DNA of 64,000 nucleotides from Fodinibacter sp963763015 (GTDB taxonomy: Bacteria; Actinomycetota; Actinomycetes; Actinomycetales; Dermatophilaceae): positions 124,001-188,000 of the forward strand of contig CAVXML010000008.1 of the NCBI GenBank assembly GCA_963763015.1, read 5' to 3'. Positions within the stretch are counted from its first letter, which is position 1, and every line of letters starts with the position of its first letter. Below are positions 1-7,778 of this stretch, piece by piece. The position numbers and the translations under genes are program-made. The notes under the pieces were generated by a model. That model did no database searches. It had not been told where the DNA came from and worked only from the letters and a program-made list of their open reading frames with translations.

Positions 1-225
1 GAAGCTCGCCATCTCGCGCCCCCTGGCCACCAGCGTGGCCTGGCGCGCGAGGAAGATCGACGGCAGGGTCTCGCCGACCAGGTCGAACAGCCCGTAGAGC
101 AGCCGCTCACCCGGCAGCCTGCGGCTGACGACCCCGAGGTCGTACATCGCCCGGGAGAGCAGCGGGCCCGTGCCGCCCTGGAGCAGGGTGCGGTCGAGGT
201 CGAAGATCGCCGCGCCGCTGCCCAT
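1..225 (-). CDS. HAD-superfamily hydrolase, SerB-like (HAD-IB), N-terminal part only
   Basis: The gene runs off the left edge of the window, so only its first 75 codons are visible. The ATG at 225 opens a protein with the HAD motif I sequence IFDLDRTLL at residues 7-15, whose aspartates 9 and 11 would be the nucleophile and the general acid of a phosphotransferase. The following helical stretch fits the HAD-IB (phosphoserine-phosphatase-like) group common in actinobacteria. It is divergent from the patatin gene, with 54 bases between the two starts. Substrate cannot be told from this fragment. A phosphatase acting on a lipid or small phosphate ester is plausible given the lipase and acyltransferase next door, but that is inference. 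Confidence 0.8.
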   Translation of the reverse strand, partial: MGSGAAIFDLDRTLLQGGTGPLLSRAMYDLGVVSRRLPGERLLYGLFDLVGETLPSIFLARQATLVARGREMASF

Positions 226-267
226 GGGCCGCAGGCTACCGGGAAGGGGTCACCGCGCGTGCGCCGC

Positions 268-273
268 TAGGTT
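268..273 (+). promoter_or_regulatory. -10 box TAGGTT of the patatin gene, leaderless start
   Basis: TAGGTT ends 6 bases before the ATG at 280. A transcript started at the usual distance from this -10 box would begin at or within a base or two of the ATG. This matches the TANNNT pattern seen before many other genes in the window. Confidence 0.5.
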
Positions 274-279
274 GGCCGT

Positions 280-1107
280 ATGCCGCGCCCGCAGCTCACC
301 GCCTACGTCCTCGGCGGCGGGGGTGTCCTCGGATCCAGCGAGGTGGGCATGGTGCGCGCACTCGCCGAGCACGGCATCCGCCCCGACCTCGTGCTGGGCA
401 CGAGCATCGGCGCGCTCAACGGGGCCTTCATCGCCGCCGACCCGGGGCTCGAGGGCGCCGAACGGCTGGCCGCGGTGTGGGAGGCGGTGCTGCGCGAGGG
501 CGTCTTCCTGGACAATCCGATGCGCCAGGCCGCGAGGGTGGCCCGCTACCGCACGCACCTGCTCTCCAGCGCACCGTTGCGGCACCTGCTGACGCGCTAC
601 CTGCCGGTGGCGAGCTTCGAGGAGCTGGAGGTCCCGTTCCAGTGCGTGGCCGCCTGCATCGAGGATGCGAGCGGCCGGTGGTTCTCCGAGGGGGACCTCG
701 CCGACCCGGTCGTGGCCTCGTGCTCGGTGCCCGGCCTCCTCCCGGCGGTACGCATCGAGGGGCGCCACTACCTCGACGGCGGCCTCGTGCACTCCATCCC
801 CGTCGGCCGTGCCCTCGCGCTGGGTGCCACGCGCATCTTCGTCCTCCAGGTCGGTCGGGTCGAGCAGCCCCTCTCGCCACCGACGCGGCCGTGGGAGGTT
901 GCCACGGTGGCCTTCGAGATCGCGCGACGCCACCGGTTCGTGCACGAGATGGAGTCGGTGCCCGAGGGCGTCGAGATGCACGTCCTCCCCAGCGGTGCGA
1001 CGTCCAGCCCGAACATCTCGATCGGCCACGCGAGACCCGCGCGGATGCGGGTGCGGATGGAGGCGGCCCGCGCCGCGACGGCGGACTACCTCACGAGATT
1101 GGCGTGA
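280..1107 (+). CDS. Patatin-like phospholipase/esterase
   Basis: This 275-residue protein is a serine lipid acyl hydrolase of the patatin (RssA/YlbK-type) family. The oxyanion-hole glycine run GGGGVLG lies at residues 12-18, the nucleophile elbow G-T-S-I-G places the catalytic serine at residue 42, and the second dyad member is Asp166 in Y-L-D-G-G. No signal peptide or membrane segment is visible, so it probably acts at the inner face of the membrane on phospholipid or another acyl ester. Its stop overlaps the GTG of the acyltransferase gene by 4 bases (GTGA), which suggests coupled translation and a shared lipid acyl turnover role. The true substrate is unknown. The family call is firm. Confidence 0.9.
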   Translation: MPRPQLTAYVLGGGGVLGSSEVGMVRALAEHGIRPDLVLGTSIGALNGAFIAADPGLEGAERLAAVWEAVLREGVFLDNPMRQAARVARYRTHLLSSAPLRHLLTRYLPVASFEELEVPFQCVAACIEDASGRWFSEGDLADPVVASCSVPGLLPAVRIEGRHYLDGGLVHSIPVGRALALGATRIFVLQVGRVEQPLSPPTRPWEVATVAFEIARRHRFVHEMESVPEGVEMHVLPSGATSSPNISIGHARPARMRVRMEAARAATADYLTRLA

Positions 1108-2168
1108 GGTCCATGGGCGCCCGGAGCATTCCCCCACCGCCGCTGCTCGTGCGGCGGGTGCTGCACGTCGCCTGGCCGCTGGTCGGTGTGGTCGTCACGG
1201 CGCTGTCCGTTCCGGTGATCGTGCTCGGGGCCTTCCTCGTGGTCGTCGACCGGCGTGCTCGGCTGTTCCGGTCGGCGTGCCTGGCAGTCGTCCTCATGTG
1301 GGTCGACATCCGGATGCTCCTCCAGTGCTGGGCGCTGTGGGCGGCGAGCCCCGACCACTCCTCCCCCACCTGGCGCGAGGACCACGAGCGCCTCTTCTCC
1401 TCGGCGCTGGACTCACTGATGTACTACGCGCGGCGGTGGGTGGGGCTGGAGGTGCGCCTCGCCGACCGCATGCACTTCGGCACCGACGGCGAGCCGCTCC
1501 TGGCACTGGCCCGGCACGCCGGCCCTGCAGACTCCCTCGCCGTCGCCTGGCTGCTCTCCCGCACGGCCGGCCGGCTGCCGCGCATCGTGCTCGCCGAGGC
1601 GCTGCGCTGGGACCCCGGCATCGACACGATCCTCACCCGGCTGCAGTCGTTCTTCGTGCCCGCGTCGTCCGGCTCGGGCGCCGACCGACTGGGCGGCGTC
1701 ACCCGGATGGCCGCCTCGATGCAGCCGAACGACGTGTTCCTCATCTTCCCGGAGGGGCAGAACTGGACCCCGGGCCGCAGGGCGGGCCTGATCCGTCGCC
1801 TCCGCGAGCGGGGGGAGGTCGCCCGGGCCCGACGCGCCGAGGAGCTGCGCAACGTCCTTCCGCCGAACTCCCGCGGCGCGTGGGCGGCCCGGGCCGCTCG
1901 GCCGGAGGCCGACGTGATGATCCTCGCTCACGCCGGCTTCGGGCGACTCTCGACCCCTCGCCAGGTGTTCGAGGCTCTCCCCTTCACCGACCGGCCCTTC
2001 CGCGTGAAGACGTGGACCTACGCCGCCGACACCGTGCCCCTCGAGCCTGCCGGGTTCGCGGCGTGGCTCGACGAGCGCTGGGGTGAGGTCGACGCGTGGG
2101 TCGAGGAGAACGCAGCGCCCCGTCCACCGGGGAGCGAGCCCACCACCGACCTGAGGTTCACCCCCTGA
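1104..2168 (+). CDS. 1-acyl-sn-glycerol-3-phosphate acyltransferase-like (PlsC family)
   Basis: This protein of about 354 residues has an N-terminal hydrophobic region (roughly residues 15-60) followed by a PlsC acyltransferase domain. The catalytic H-x4-D motif is HAGPAD near residue 138, and the substrate-binding FPEG motif is near residue 215 (I-F-P-E-G-Q-N-W). Such enzymes move an acyl chain to a lysophosphatidate-like acceptor at the cytoplasmic membrane. The C-terminal third lies outside the core domain. I chose the GTG at 1104 because it overlaps the upstream stop as GTGA; an ATG at 1113 is the alternative. Pairing with a patatin lipase suggests deacylation/reacylation of one lipid pool. 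That pairing is inference, and the acceptor is not known. Confidence 0.85.
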   Translation: MRSMGARSIPPPPLLVRRVLHVAWPLVGVVVTALSVPVIVLGAFLVVVDRRARLFRSACLAVVLMWVDIRMLLQCWALWAASPDHSSPTWREDHERLFSSALDSLMYYARRWVGLEVRLADRMHFGTDGEPLLALARHAGPADSLAVAWLLSRTAGRLPRIVLAEALRWDPGIDTILTRLQSFFVPASSGSGADRLGGVTRMAASMQPNDVFLIFPEGQNWTPGRRAGLIRRLRERGEVARARRAEELRNVLPPNSRGAWAARAARPEADVMILAHAGFGRLSTPRQVFEALPFTDRPFRVKTWTYAADTVPLEPAGFAAWLDERWGEVDAWVEENAAPRPPGSEPTTDLRFTP

Positions 2169-2198
2169 GCCGACGTCGGCCGGCCCGCCCTCCAGTGG

Positions 2199-3125
2199 TC
2201 AGCGGCGCCGTGAGCGGATGCCGGTGAGCCAGTTCCGTGCCGCCGCGAAATCCTCGTCCGTGGTCAGTGGCGCGATGCTCGCCCGCTGCCGGTCGGCGCG
2301 CGGGTAGGAGCCGAGGAAGCGGACCTCGGCGCAGATGCGGCGCAGTCCCATCAACGCCTCACCGACCCGCTCGTCGAGCACATGGCCCTCCAGGTCGATC
2401 GAGAAGCAGTAGGAGCCCATCGACTCCTTTGTCGGGCGCGACTCGAGCCGGGTCATGTTGATGCCGCGCGCGGCGAACTGCTCGAGCAGCGCGAGCAGGC
2501 CCCCGGCGTGGTCGTCACGCTGGAAGAGCACGACGGTGGTCTTGTCGGCGCCGGTGGGTTCCGGCAGCTCACCCGGCCGGGCGACGAGCACGAAGCGGGT
2601 CACGGCCGCCTGCATGTCGCCGATACCGTCGGCGAGCACCTCGAGGCCGTGCAGCCGCGCGGCGGCGGGGGCGCACACCGCCGCGTCGTACGACTGGTGC
2701 CCCAGCTCGAGGCCCTCCGCGGCGGCGGCGGTCGACAGCGTGGGCACGTACACGGCATCCGGAAGGTTCTCACCCATCCACCCACGCACCTGCGCCCAGG
2801 CGTGCGAGTGCGTGCCGACTGCTCGCACGGTGTCGAGTGTGGTGCCCCGGCGGGCCGCCAGCACGAACGTGACGGGGACGAGCACCTCGCCGACGACGAC
2901 GAGGGGCTCTCCGCTCGCGAGCGCGTCGAGGGTGGCCGACACCCCGCCCTCGACCGAGTTCTCGATCGGCACCATGGCGCCGTCGATCTCACCCGACCGC
3001 AGGGCGGCCAGCGCCGCGTCGACCGAGCCGTAGGCCGCACGCCCTGCCCCCGTGGCGGGGGTCCAGCCGTCGAGGGCCATCGAGGTGAACGTCCCCTCGG
3101 GTCCGAGGTATCCGTAGCGGGTCAC
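2199..3125 (-). CDS. pheA: Prephenate dehydratase
   Basis: Prephenate dehydratase decarboxylates and dehydrates prephenate to phenylpyruvate in phenylalanine synthesis, in the cytosol. The 308-residue product starts R-Y-G-Y-L-G-P-E-G-T-F, the classic N-terminus, and keeps the V-T-R-F catalytic motif of the PDT domain (residues about 1-180). A C-terminal ACT domain follows, with the R-L-E-S-R-P-T phenylalanine-binding motif, so feedback inhibition by phenylalanine is expected. Length matches the monofunctional actinobacterial enzyme, with no chorismate mutase fused. The GTG start at 3125 overlaps the stop of the DUF4446 gene upstream by 4 bases, so the two are translationally coupled. The gene converges with the acyltransferase gene, 30 bases apart. 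Confidence 0.95.
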   Translation of the reverse strand: MTRYGYLGPEGTFTSMALDGWTPATGAGRAAYGSVDAALAALRSGEIDGAMVPIENSVEGGVSATLDALASGEPLVVVGEVLVPVTFVLAARRGTTLDTVRAVGTHSHAWAQVRGWMGENLPDAVYVPTLSTAAAAEGLELGHQSYDAAVCAPAAARLHGLEVLADGIGDMQAAVTRFVLVARPGELPEPTGADKTTVVLFQRDDHAGGLLALLEQFAARGINMTRLESRPTKESMGSYCFSIDLEGHVLDERVGEALMGLRRICAEVRFLGSYPRADRQRASIAPLTTDEDFAAARNWLTGIRSRRR

Positions 3126-3568
3126 GGGTTCTCCTTGCCGGTGCGGGCGGCGGCGAGCGCCTGCTGCTCCTCGGGGGTCAAGGTGGTGTCCGACGTGCCG
3201 CCGGCGACGCCCTTGGCGTAGGTCCGCGACTCCCCACGCGCGTGGATCGTGCTGATCACGAGGCCGTCGCCGTGGTCGTCGACCACCGCAGCGCTGAAGC
3301 TCAGCCGGCCGCCCAGGTCCCCGAAGGCGTCGTAGCGCACGACGGCGACGTGGCGGAGAGCCTGGCGGAGGTCGGACCGCAGCGCCGCGAGGTCCGCCTC
3401 GCCGGCAGGCCGGTGCTGCTCGAGCGCGGTCAGGCGGCGCCGGGCGTCGGCGCTCCGGCGCAGCAGCACCAGGGGAAGCACCACCGCGACGACGACGAGG
3501 GCGACGAGGAGCAGGACCACGACGACGTAGACGAGCTCCGACGGGTGAGGGAGCAGCGACGAGTCCAC
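3122..3568 (-). CDS. DUF4446 family membrane protein
   Basis: This 148-residue protein has one N-terminal membrane helix (about residues 10-35, rich in Val and Leu) and a soluble domain with the DUF4446 signature R-Y-D-A-F-G-D-L-G-G-R-L-S-F-S. Function of the family is unknown. The GTG at 3568 is chosen because TAGCCT sits exactly 7 bases upstream (3576-3581), giving a leaderless start; ATGs further upstream would lie inside or beyond that promoter. It overlaps pheA by GTGA and forms a two-gene operon with it. This pairing is often seen in actinobacteria and does not by itself imply a role in phenylalanine synthesis. Confidence 0.8.
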   Translation of the reverse strand: MDSSLLPHPSELVYVVVVLLLVALVVVAVVLPLVLLRRSADARRRLTALEQHRPAGEADLAALRSDLRQALRHVAVVRYDAFGDLGGRLSFSAAVVDDHGDGLVISTIHARGESRTYAKGVAGGTSDTTLTPEEQQALAAARTGKENP

Positions 3569-3575
3569 GCAGCAC

Positions 3576-3581
3576 AGGCTA
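3576..3581 (-). promoter_or_regulatory. -10 box TAGCCT of the DUF4446-pheA operon
   Basis: Read on the minus strand, TAGCCT is followed by 7 bases and then the GTG at 3568. This fixes that start and predicts a leaderless transcript covering the DUF4446 gene and pheA. Confidence 0.5.
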
Positions 3582-3665
3582 GGTGCTGCCGGCATCCGGT
3601 CGTCCGGCATTCCACGACCGGTCGAGGACGCGCGGACCGCTGGGCGCGGCATCCGGGCTGCTGCC

Positions 3666-3671
3666 TAGGGT
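3666..3671 (+). promoter_or_regulatory. -10 box TAGGGT of the Gdt1-like transporter gene
   Basis: TAGGGT is followed by 7 bases and the GTG at 3679, the same leaderless layout as on the opposite strand at 3576-3581. Confidence 0.5.
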
Positions 3672-3678
3672 GGGTGCC

Positions 3679-4293
3679 GTGGGACTGGACCTCGCCACCG
3701 CAGCGGTGGTCTTCGGGACCATCGTCCTCGTCGAGCTGCCCGACAAGACGTTCATCGCCACCCTCGTCATGTCCACCCGGTTCCGCCCGCTCCTCGTGTG
3801 GATCGGGGTGTGCCTCGCCTTCTTCGTCCAGACCGCGATCGCGGTGGCGGCCGGCGGCCTGGTGGCCCGGCTGCCCCGCACGCCGGTCGAGGTCTTCGCG
3901 TGCCTGATGTTCCTGGCCGGCGGCATCCTCCTCCTGCGCGGGGCGGGACGGGCCGACGAGGAGGAGGCCGAGACGGAGGCGGAGTTCGGGGAGAAGGCGG
4001 CACGCTCGGTCGTCGGCTGGCGCGTGGTGACCCTCTGCTTCACCGTGCTCTTCCTCGCCGAGTGGGGTGACCTGTCCCAGATCCTCACGGCGTCGCTCGT
4101 GGTGCGCTACGACGACCCCGCGTCGGTGTTCGTCGGCGCCTTCCTCGCGCTGGCCACCGTGTCGGGGCTGGCGGCCGCGCTCGGCCGCACGCTGCTCACC
4201 CGGATGCGGCTGTCGACGATCCGGCGGGTCGGGGGCACCGTGTGCCTGCTGCTCGCCGCCTACACCGCGCTGGAGATCGCCGGCGTGCTCTGA
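3679..4293 (+). CDS. TMEM165/Gdt1 (UPF0016) family cation transporter
   Basis: This 204-residue protein has about six membrane helices arranged as two repeats of three. Each repeat carries the family motif E-x-G-D-K/x-S/T. The first is E-L-P-D-K-T at residues 19-24, with proline in place of the usual glycine, and the second is E-W-G-D-L-S-Q in the C-terminal half. Family members exchange Mn2+ or Ca2+ for protons, and bacterial ones are often Mn2+ exporters. The loop between repeats is acidic (E-E-E-A-E-T-E-A). The last 34 bases overlap the end of the convergent GT87 gene. I see no Mn-responsive riboswitch upstream, since the promoter appears to be leaderless. Confidence 0.88.
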   Translation: MGLDLATAAVVFGTIVLVELPDKTFIATLVMSTRFRPLLVWIGVCLAFFVQTAIAVAAGGLVARLPRTPVEVFACLMFLAGGILLLRGAGRADEEEAETEAEFGEKAARSVVGWRVVTLCFTVLFLAEWGDLSQILTASLVVRYDDPASVFVGAFLALATVSGLAAALGRTLLTRMRLSTIRRVGGTVCLLLAAYTALEIAGVL

Positions 4294-5513
4294 CGGGCGT
4301 CGTGCCCTGGAGGCGCCGGCGGTGGCCGGCTGACCCACCACAGCAGGGCCAGGGCAGCCAGGGCGCCGAACACGTCGGCGTTCTGGAGGACGCGGCCGGG
4401 CAGCTCGGGCCAGTCGCGCTGGTTGAGCCACGAGATGCCCCACCACGGGAGCCGGCAGAGGAAGAAGGCGGTGACGCCGAGGCCGGCCCACAGGCGCCGC
4501 CGCTCACGCAGGGGGTCGGCGCCCAGCAGGGCGAACACGACCACGACGACCCAGTGGAAGTGGTGGATCCAGGCCACCGGTGACAGGAGGCAGGCCATCA
4601 GGCCGACGGTCGCCACCTCACCGATGGAGTCCCCGGCGAGGAAGAACCGGCGGGCCAGCCAGAAGCCGAAGGCACCGACAGCGGCCACGCACCCGAGCCA
4701 CAGGAGGGTGCCCGGCATCCCCTCCGGCCCCACCCGCAGGAGGAAGCCGCGCAGCGACTGGTTCGACGTGCCCATGTTCGGGCCGAGCCGGGCCGGGTCC
4801 TGCAGGGCGCCACCCCAGAACGCGAACGACGCCTGGGGGAGCAGCACCCACGCCCCGACGGTGACGGCGACCGCCGTCCCGACGGCCGTGGCCGCCTCCT
4901 TCCACCGGCGGGTCACGAGGAAGTGGACGACGAAGACCCCGGGTGTCAGCTTGACCGCCATGGCGAGGCCGACGAGCACCCCGCGGGGCACGCGCCGGAT
5001 CAGACCCGGCCGCGGCTCGCGCACGTCCATGAGGCAGGCCAGCACGATGAAGGCGTTCACCTGGCCGAAGCGGATGCCGTCGCTCACCGGGTGCAGCCAC
5101 AGCATGGGTGCGGTGAGCAGGGCGAGGGTGACGGGCACCCAGGCGCCGGTTCGGTGGATGAGGCGGTACCCCGCGTACCAGACGATCGCGGTCGTGGCCG
5201 CGACCTGAAGCGCCGTCCACAGCCAGCCGGCCGCCCCGAACGGCACGAGCGCGAGGGGGATCGCGAGGAGGGCGGCGAACGGCGGGTAGGTGAACGGCAG
5301 CAGCTGGGGCGACTCGGTGAGCGTCGCGTAGACCGGCCGGCCGGTGAGGATCGAGACTCCCGCCTCCCGGTACACCTCGACGTCGACCTGCCACTGGTCC
5401 AGCGGCCAGAAGACGAGGTAGCGGAGCACGACGGGCAGGGCGGCGAGGGCGACGAGCAGTCCGGCGAGGGCCCACCGGTGCCAGGGCGCCCTGCTGCTCG
5501 CTCGGCCGGTCAC
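4260..5513 (-). CDS. GT87-family polyprenol-phosphomannose alpha-mannosyltransferase-like membrane protein
   Basis: This polytopic protein of about 417 residues has nine or ten predicted helices and matches the DUF2029/GT87 family. Mycobacterial members include PimE and the Rv2181-type alpha-1,2-mannosyltransferase, which use polyprenyl-phosphate-mannose outside the membrane. Visible family features are the early luminal acidic motif (D-V-E-V-Y-R-E-A-G), the F-T-Y-P-P-F segment and the A-M-A-V-K-L-T-P motif in the middle. A role in phosphatidylinositol mannoside, lipomannan or protein mannosylation is inferred from the family. I place the start at GTG 5513; an in-frame ATG at 5582 would leave only 24 bases to the divergent gene and adds a non-hydrophobic tail. 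Confidence 0.85.
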   Translation of the reverse strand: MTGRASSRAPWHRWALAGLLVALAALPVVLRYLVFWPLDQWQVDVEVYREAGVSILTGRPVYATLTESPQLLPFTYPPFAALLAIPLALVPFGAAGWLWTALQVAATTAIVWYAGYRLIHRTGAWVPVTLALLTAPMLWLHPVSDGIRFGQVNAFIVLACLMDVREPRPGLIRRVPRGVLVGLAMAVKLTPGVFVVHFLVTRRWKEAATAVGTAVAVTVGAWVLLPQASFAFWGGALQDPARLGPNMGTSNQSLRGFLLRVGPEGMPGTLLWLGCVAAVGAFGFWLARRFFLAGDSIGEVATVGLMACLLSPVAWIHHFHWVVVVVFALLGADPLRERRRLWAGLGVTAFFLCRLPWWGISWLNQRDWPELPGRVLQNADVFGALAALALLWWVSRPPPAPPGHDARQSTPAISSAV

Positions 5514-5594
5514 CGGTCCATTGTGGCCGGAGCACGCGACCGCCGTCCCTGGGGGAGCCACCCGTCGCGATTCGGGTCGCACCGAGCCGTCTCG

Positions 5595-5600
5595 TAGCCT
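5595..5600 (+). promoter_or_regulatory. -10 box TAGCCT of the large membrane protein gene
   Basis: TAGCCT lies 6 bases upstream of the GTG at 5607, again a leaderless arrangement. Confidence 0.5.
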
Positions 5601-5606
5601 GTCACC

Positions 5607-7778
5607 GTGTTGCGCAGAGCCCTAGCCGTCACGGTCGCTGTCGCGACCGTGCTCGCAGGGTTCCTGCTCGGGGCGCTGACCGCGGCCTCGGCTGCGGAGG
5701 CCGCCGAGCCGGCCGGCGCGGTCGTCGTCGTGGGCACCGGTGGCATCAGCTGGTCGGACGTCTCGGAGGAGACCACCCCGAACCTGTGGGTGCTCCTGCG
5801 CGACGGGTCCTCGGCGGCCCTCTCCGTGCGGTCGGTGTACTCGAACACCTGCCCGGCCGACGGGTGGCTCGGCCTCTCGGCCGGGGGGCGGGCGGCGGCG
5901 CCTCGCCCCGGTGATGCCCCGAACCCCGTCGACCGGCCCTGCACGCAGCCTCCGCAGGTCGTCGACGGGACGGTGTCGCAGTGGCCGGAGTACCAGGAGG
6001 CGGCCGCCGCCGAGCGGTTCGACGTCGAGCTCGGGCTGCTCGGTGACGCCGCTGCGGAGAGCGACCTGTGCGTCAAGGCGATCGCGCCCTGGGGGCCGGT
6101 GGGCGGGGCTCGCTCCGACGGAAGCATCGACCGCCCCGTCGAGTGGTCGTCGGAGGGGATGCTCGAGGACCTCAACGGCTGCCCCGTCACGCTCGTCGAC
6201 GTGGGGTCGTTGCGCGACCCGGACGACGTGGCCGAGGGCGAGACGGTCACGGCATCCCGGGAGGAGCAGCTGACCGCGATCGACACCCGCATCGGGCAGG
6301 TGATCGAGGCCGGCCCCAACGGCGCCGACTACCTCGTGGCCTCGCTGTCCGACGCCGGCACGACCGAGCGGCTGCGCCTCGTCGTGGCCCGGGGCCCCCA
6401 CTACGGCCCGGGGGTGCTGGTGTCGAGCTCGACCCGGCACGCGGGGCTGGCGCAGGCTCAGGACATCACCGCGACCGTCCTCGCCTCCGTCGGGATCCCG
6501 GTTCCGGATGCCGTCGGCGGGGCTCCCCTCACGAGCGAGCCGGCGCCGGACAACTCCGAGGACCGGGCTGCGGACCGGCTGACCGCCCTCGTCGACTACG
6601 ACGAGGCGAGCAAGGACGTGCACGGCCTCGTCGAGCCGTTCTTCATGGTCTTCGCCTACGGCCAGCTGGTCATCTACCTGCTGGTCCTGCTCGTCTGGAA
6701 GGGCCGGATCGGCTCCGAGCGGAGCCGGGTGACGGTGCTCTCGCGGGTGCGGGTGCTGTCGGTCGCCGCGGCATCCGTGCCGGTCTCCACGTTCCTGGCC
6801 AACCTCCTGCCGTGGTGGCGCTTCCCGGTCGAGATGCTGGCCGTCGTCGGCGCCGTGGGGCTCTTCGTCGCGCTCATCTCGATCGTGGCCCTGCGGGGTC
6901 CGTGGCGGCACTGGGCGCTCGGGCCGATGGCGGTCGTGTCGCTGACGACGATGGTCGTGCTCGCCGTCGACGTCATCACCGGCTCGCGCCTGCAGCTGTC
7001 GTCGCTGATGGGCCTCCAGCCAGTGGTGGCGGGCCGGTTCTACGGCATGGGCAACCCCACGTTCGCGCTGTTCGCGACCGCCACCATCCTGCTGTGCACC
7101 GCCGTCTCCTCGGCCCTGGTGCTCGCCGGGCGGCGGCGCGCGGCGGCCGTCGCCGTCGTCCTCATCGGCGGGTTCGCGGTCGTCGTCGACGGGGCGCCGT
7201 TCTGGGGTGCCGACGGCGGCGGACCCCCGGCCCTCGTTCCGGGGCTGGCCTACCTCGTGCTGGCCGTGCTGGGGCTGCGGATGACCTGGCGCCGGGCGCT
7301 CGCCGTGCTGGTCGGGGTCGTGGCGCTCTTCTTCCTCGTCGCCGGCGCCGACTGGCTGCGGGCCCCCGCGCAGCGCAGCCACCTCGGCCGGTTCGTCCAG
7401 GCGATCCTCGACGGCAACGCGACGGACATCATCGTGCGCAAGGGCCAGCAGAACCTGGACATCCTCCTCGGGAACGCCCCGCTCACCCTCCTCGTGCCGG
7501 CGGCCCTGCTCTTCGTCATCTACGTTCTCGCCCGCCCCACGTCGTGGGGGTCGCGGGCGATGCAGCGCTCCTACGACCAGGCACCGACCCTTCGGGCCGG
7601 GCTCATCGCGCTGCTCATCACCCTGTCGATCGGCTTCCTCATCAACGACTCCGGTGTCGCCATCCCGGCCGTGGGCGCGACGCTCGCGGTGCCGCTCATC
7701 GTGTCGGTGGTGATGTACGACCTGCTGGACGAGGCCCGCTCGGTCGCCCCGACCCGGTCCGCACGGCGGCGCCGATGA
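5607..7778 (+). CDS. Large actinobacterial membrane protein with extracytoplasmic phosphatase-like domain
   Basis: The 723-residue product starts with a signal sequence (residues 1-33, ending A-S-A-A-E-A-A-E). An extracytoplasmic domain of roughly 300 residues follows, with an alkaline-phosphatase-like opening (V-V-V-V-G-T-G-G-I-S-W-S-D). The C-terminal half holds about nine to eleven membrane helices. The motif R-F-Y-G-M-G-N near residue 480 is a strong family mark. This architecture is conserved across actinobacteria, but I know no proven function. It sits between two mannosyltransferase genes and beside a GT2 gene, so a role in envelope polymer assembly or lipid-linked sugar handling is a reasonable guess and nothing more. 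It overlaps the convergent gene by 83 bases. Confidence 0.8.
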   Translation: MLRRALAVTVAVATVLAGFLLGALTAASAAEAAEPAGAVVVVGTGGISWSDVSEETTPNLWVLLRDGSSAALSVRSVYSNTCPADGWLGLSAGGRAAAPRPGDAPNPVDRPCTQPPQVVDGTVSQWPEYQEAAAAERFDVELGLLGDAAAESDLCVKAIAPWGPVGGARSDGSIDRPVEWSSEGMLEDLNGCPVTLVDVGSLRDPDDVAEGETVTASREEQLTAIDTRIGQVIEAGPNGADYLVASLSDAGTTERLRLVVARGPHYGPGVLVSSSTRHAGLAQAQDITATVLASVGIPVPDAVGGAPLTSEPAPDNSEDRAADRLTALVDYDEASKDVHGLVEPFFMVFAYGQLVIYLLVLLVWKGRIGSERSRVTVLSRVRVLSVAAASVPVSTFLANLLPWWRFPVEMLAVVGAVGLFVALISIVALRGPWRHWALGPMAVVSLTTMVVLAVDVITGSRLQLSSLMGLQPVVAGRFYGMGNPTFALFATATILLCTAVSSALVLAGRRRAAAVAVVLIGGFAVVVDGAPFWGADGGGPPALVPGLAYLVLAVLGLRMTWRRALAVLVGVVALFFLVAGADWLRAPAQRSHLGRFVQAILDGNATDIIVRKGQQNLDILLGNAPLTLLVPAALLFVIYVLARPTSWGSRAMQRSYDQAPTLRAGLIALLITLSIGFLINDSGVAIPAVGATLAVPLIVSVVMYDLLDEARSVAPTRSARRRR

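Noticed and set aside
5622..7382. Open frame of 586 codons opposite the large membrane protein gene
   Set aside because: Antisense shadow; the plus-strand gene has a signal peptide, membrane helices and a leaderless promoter.
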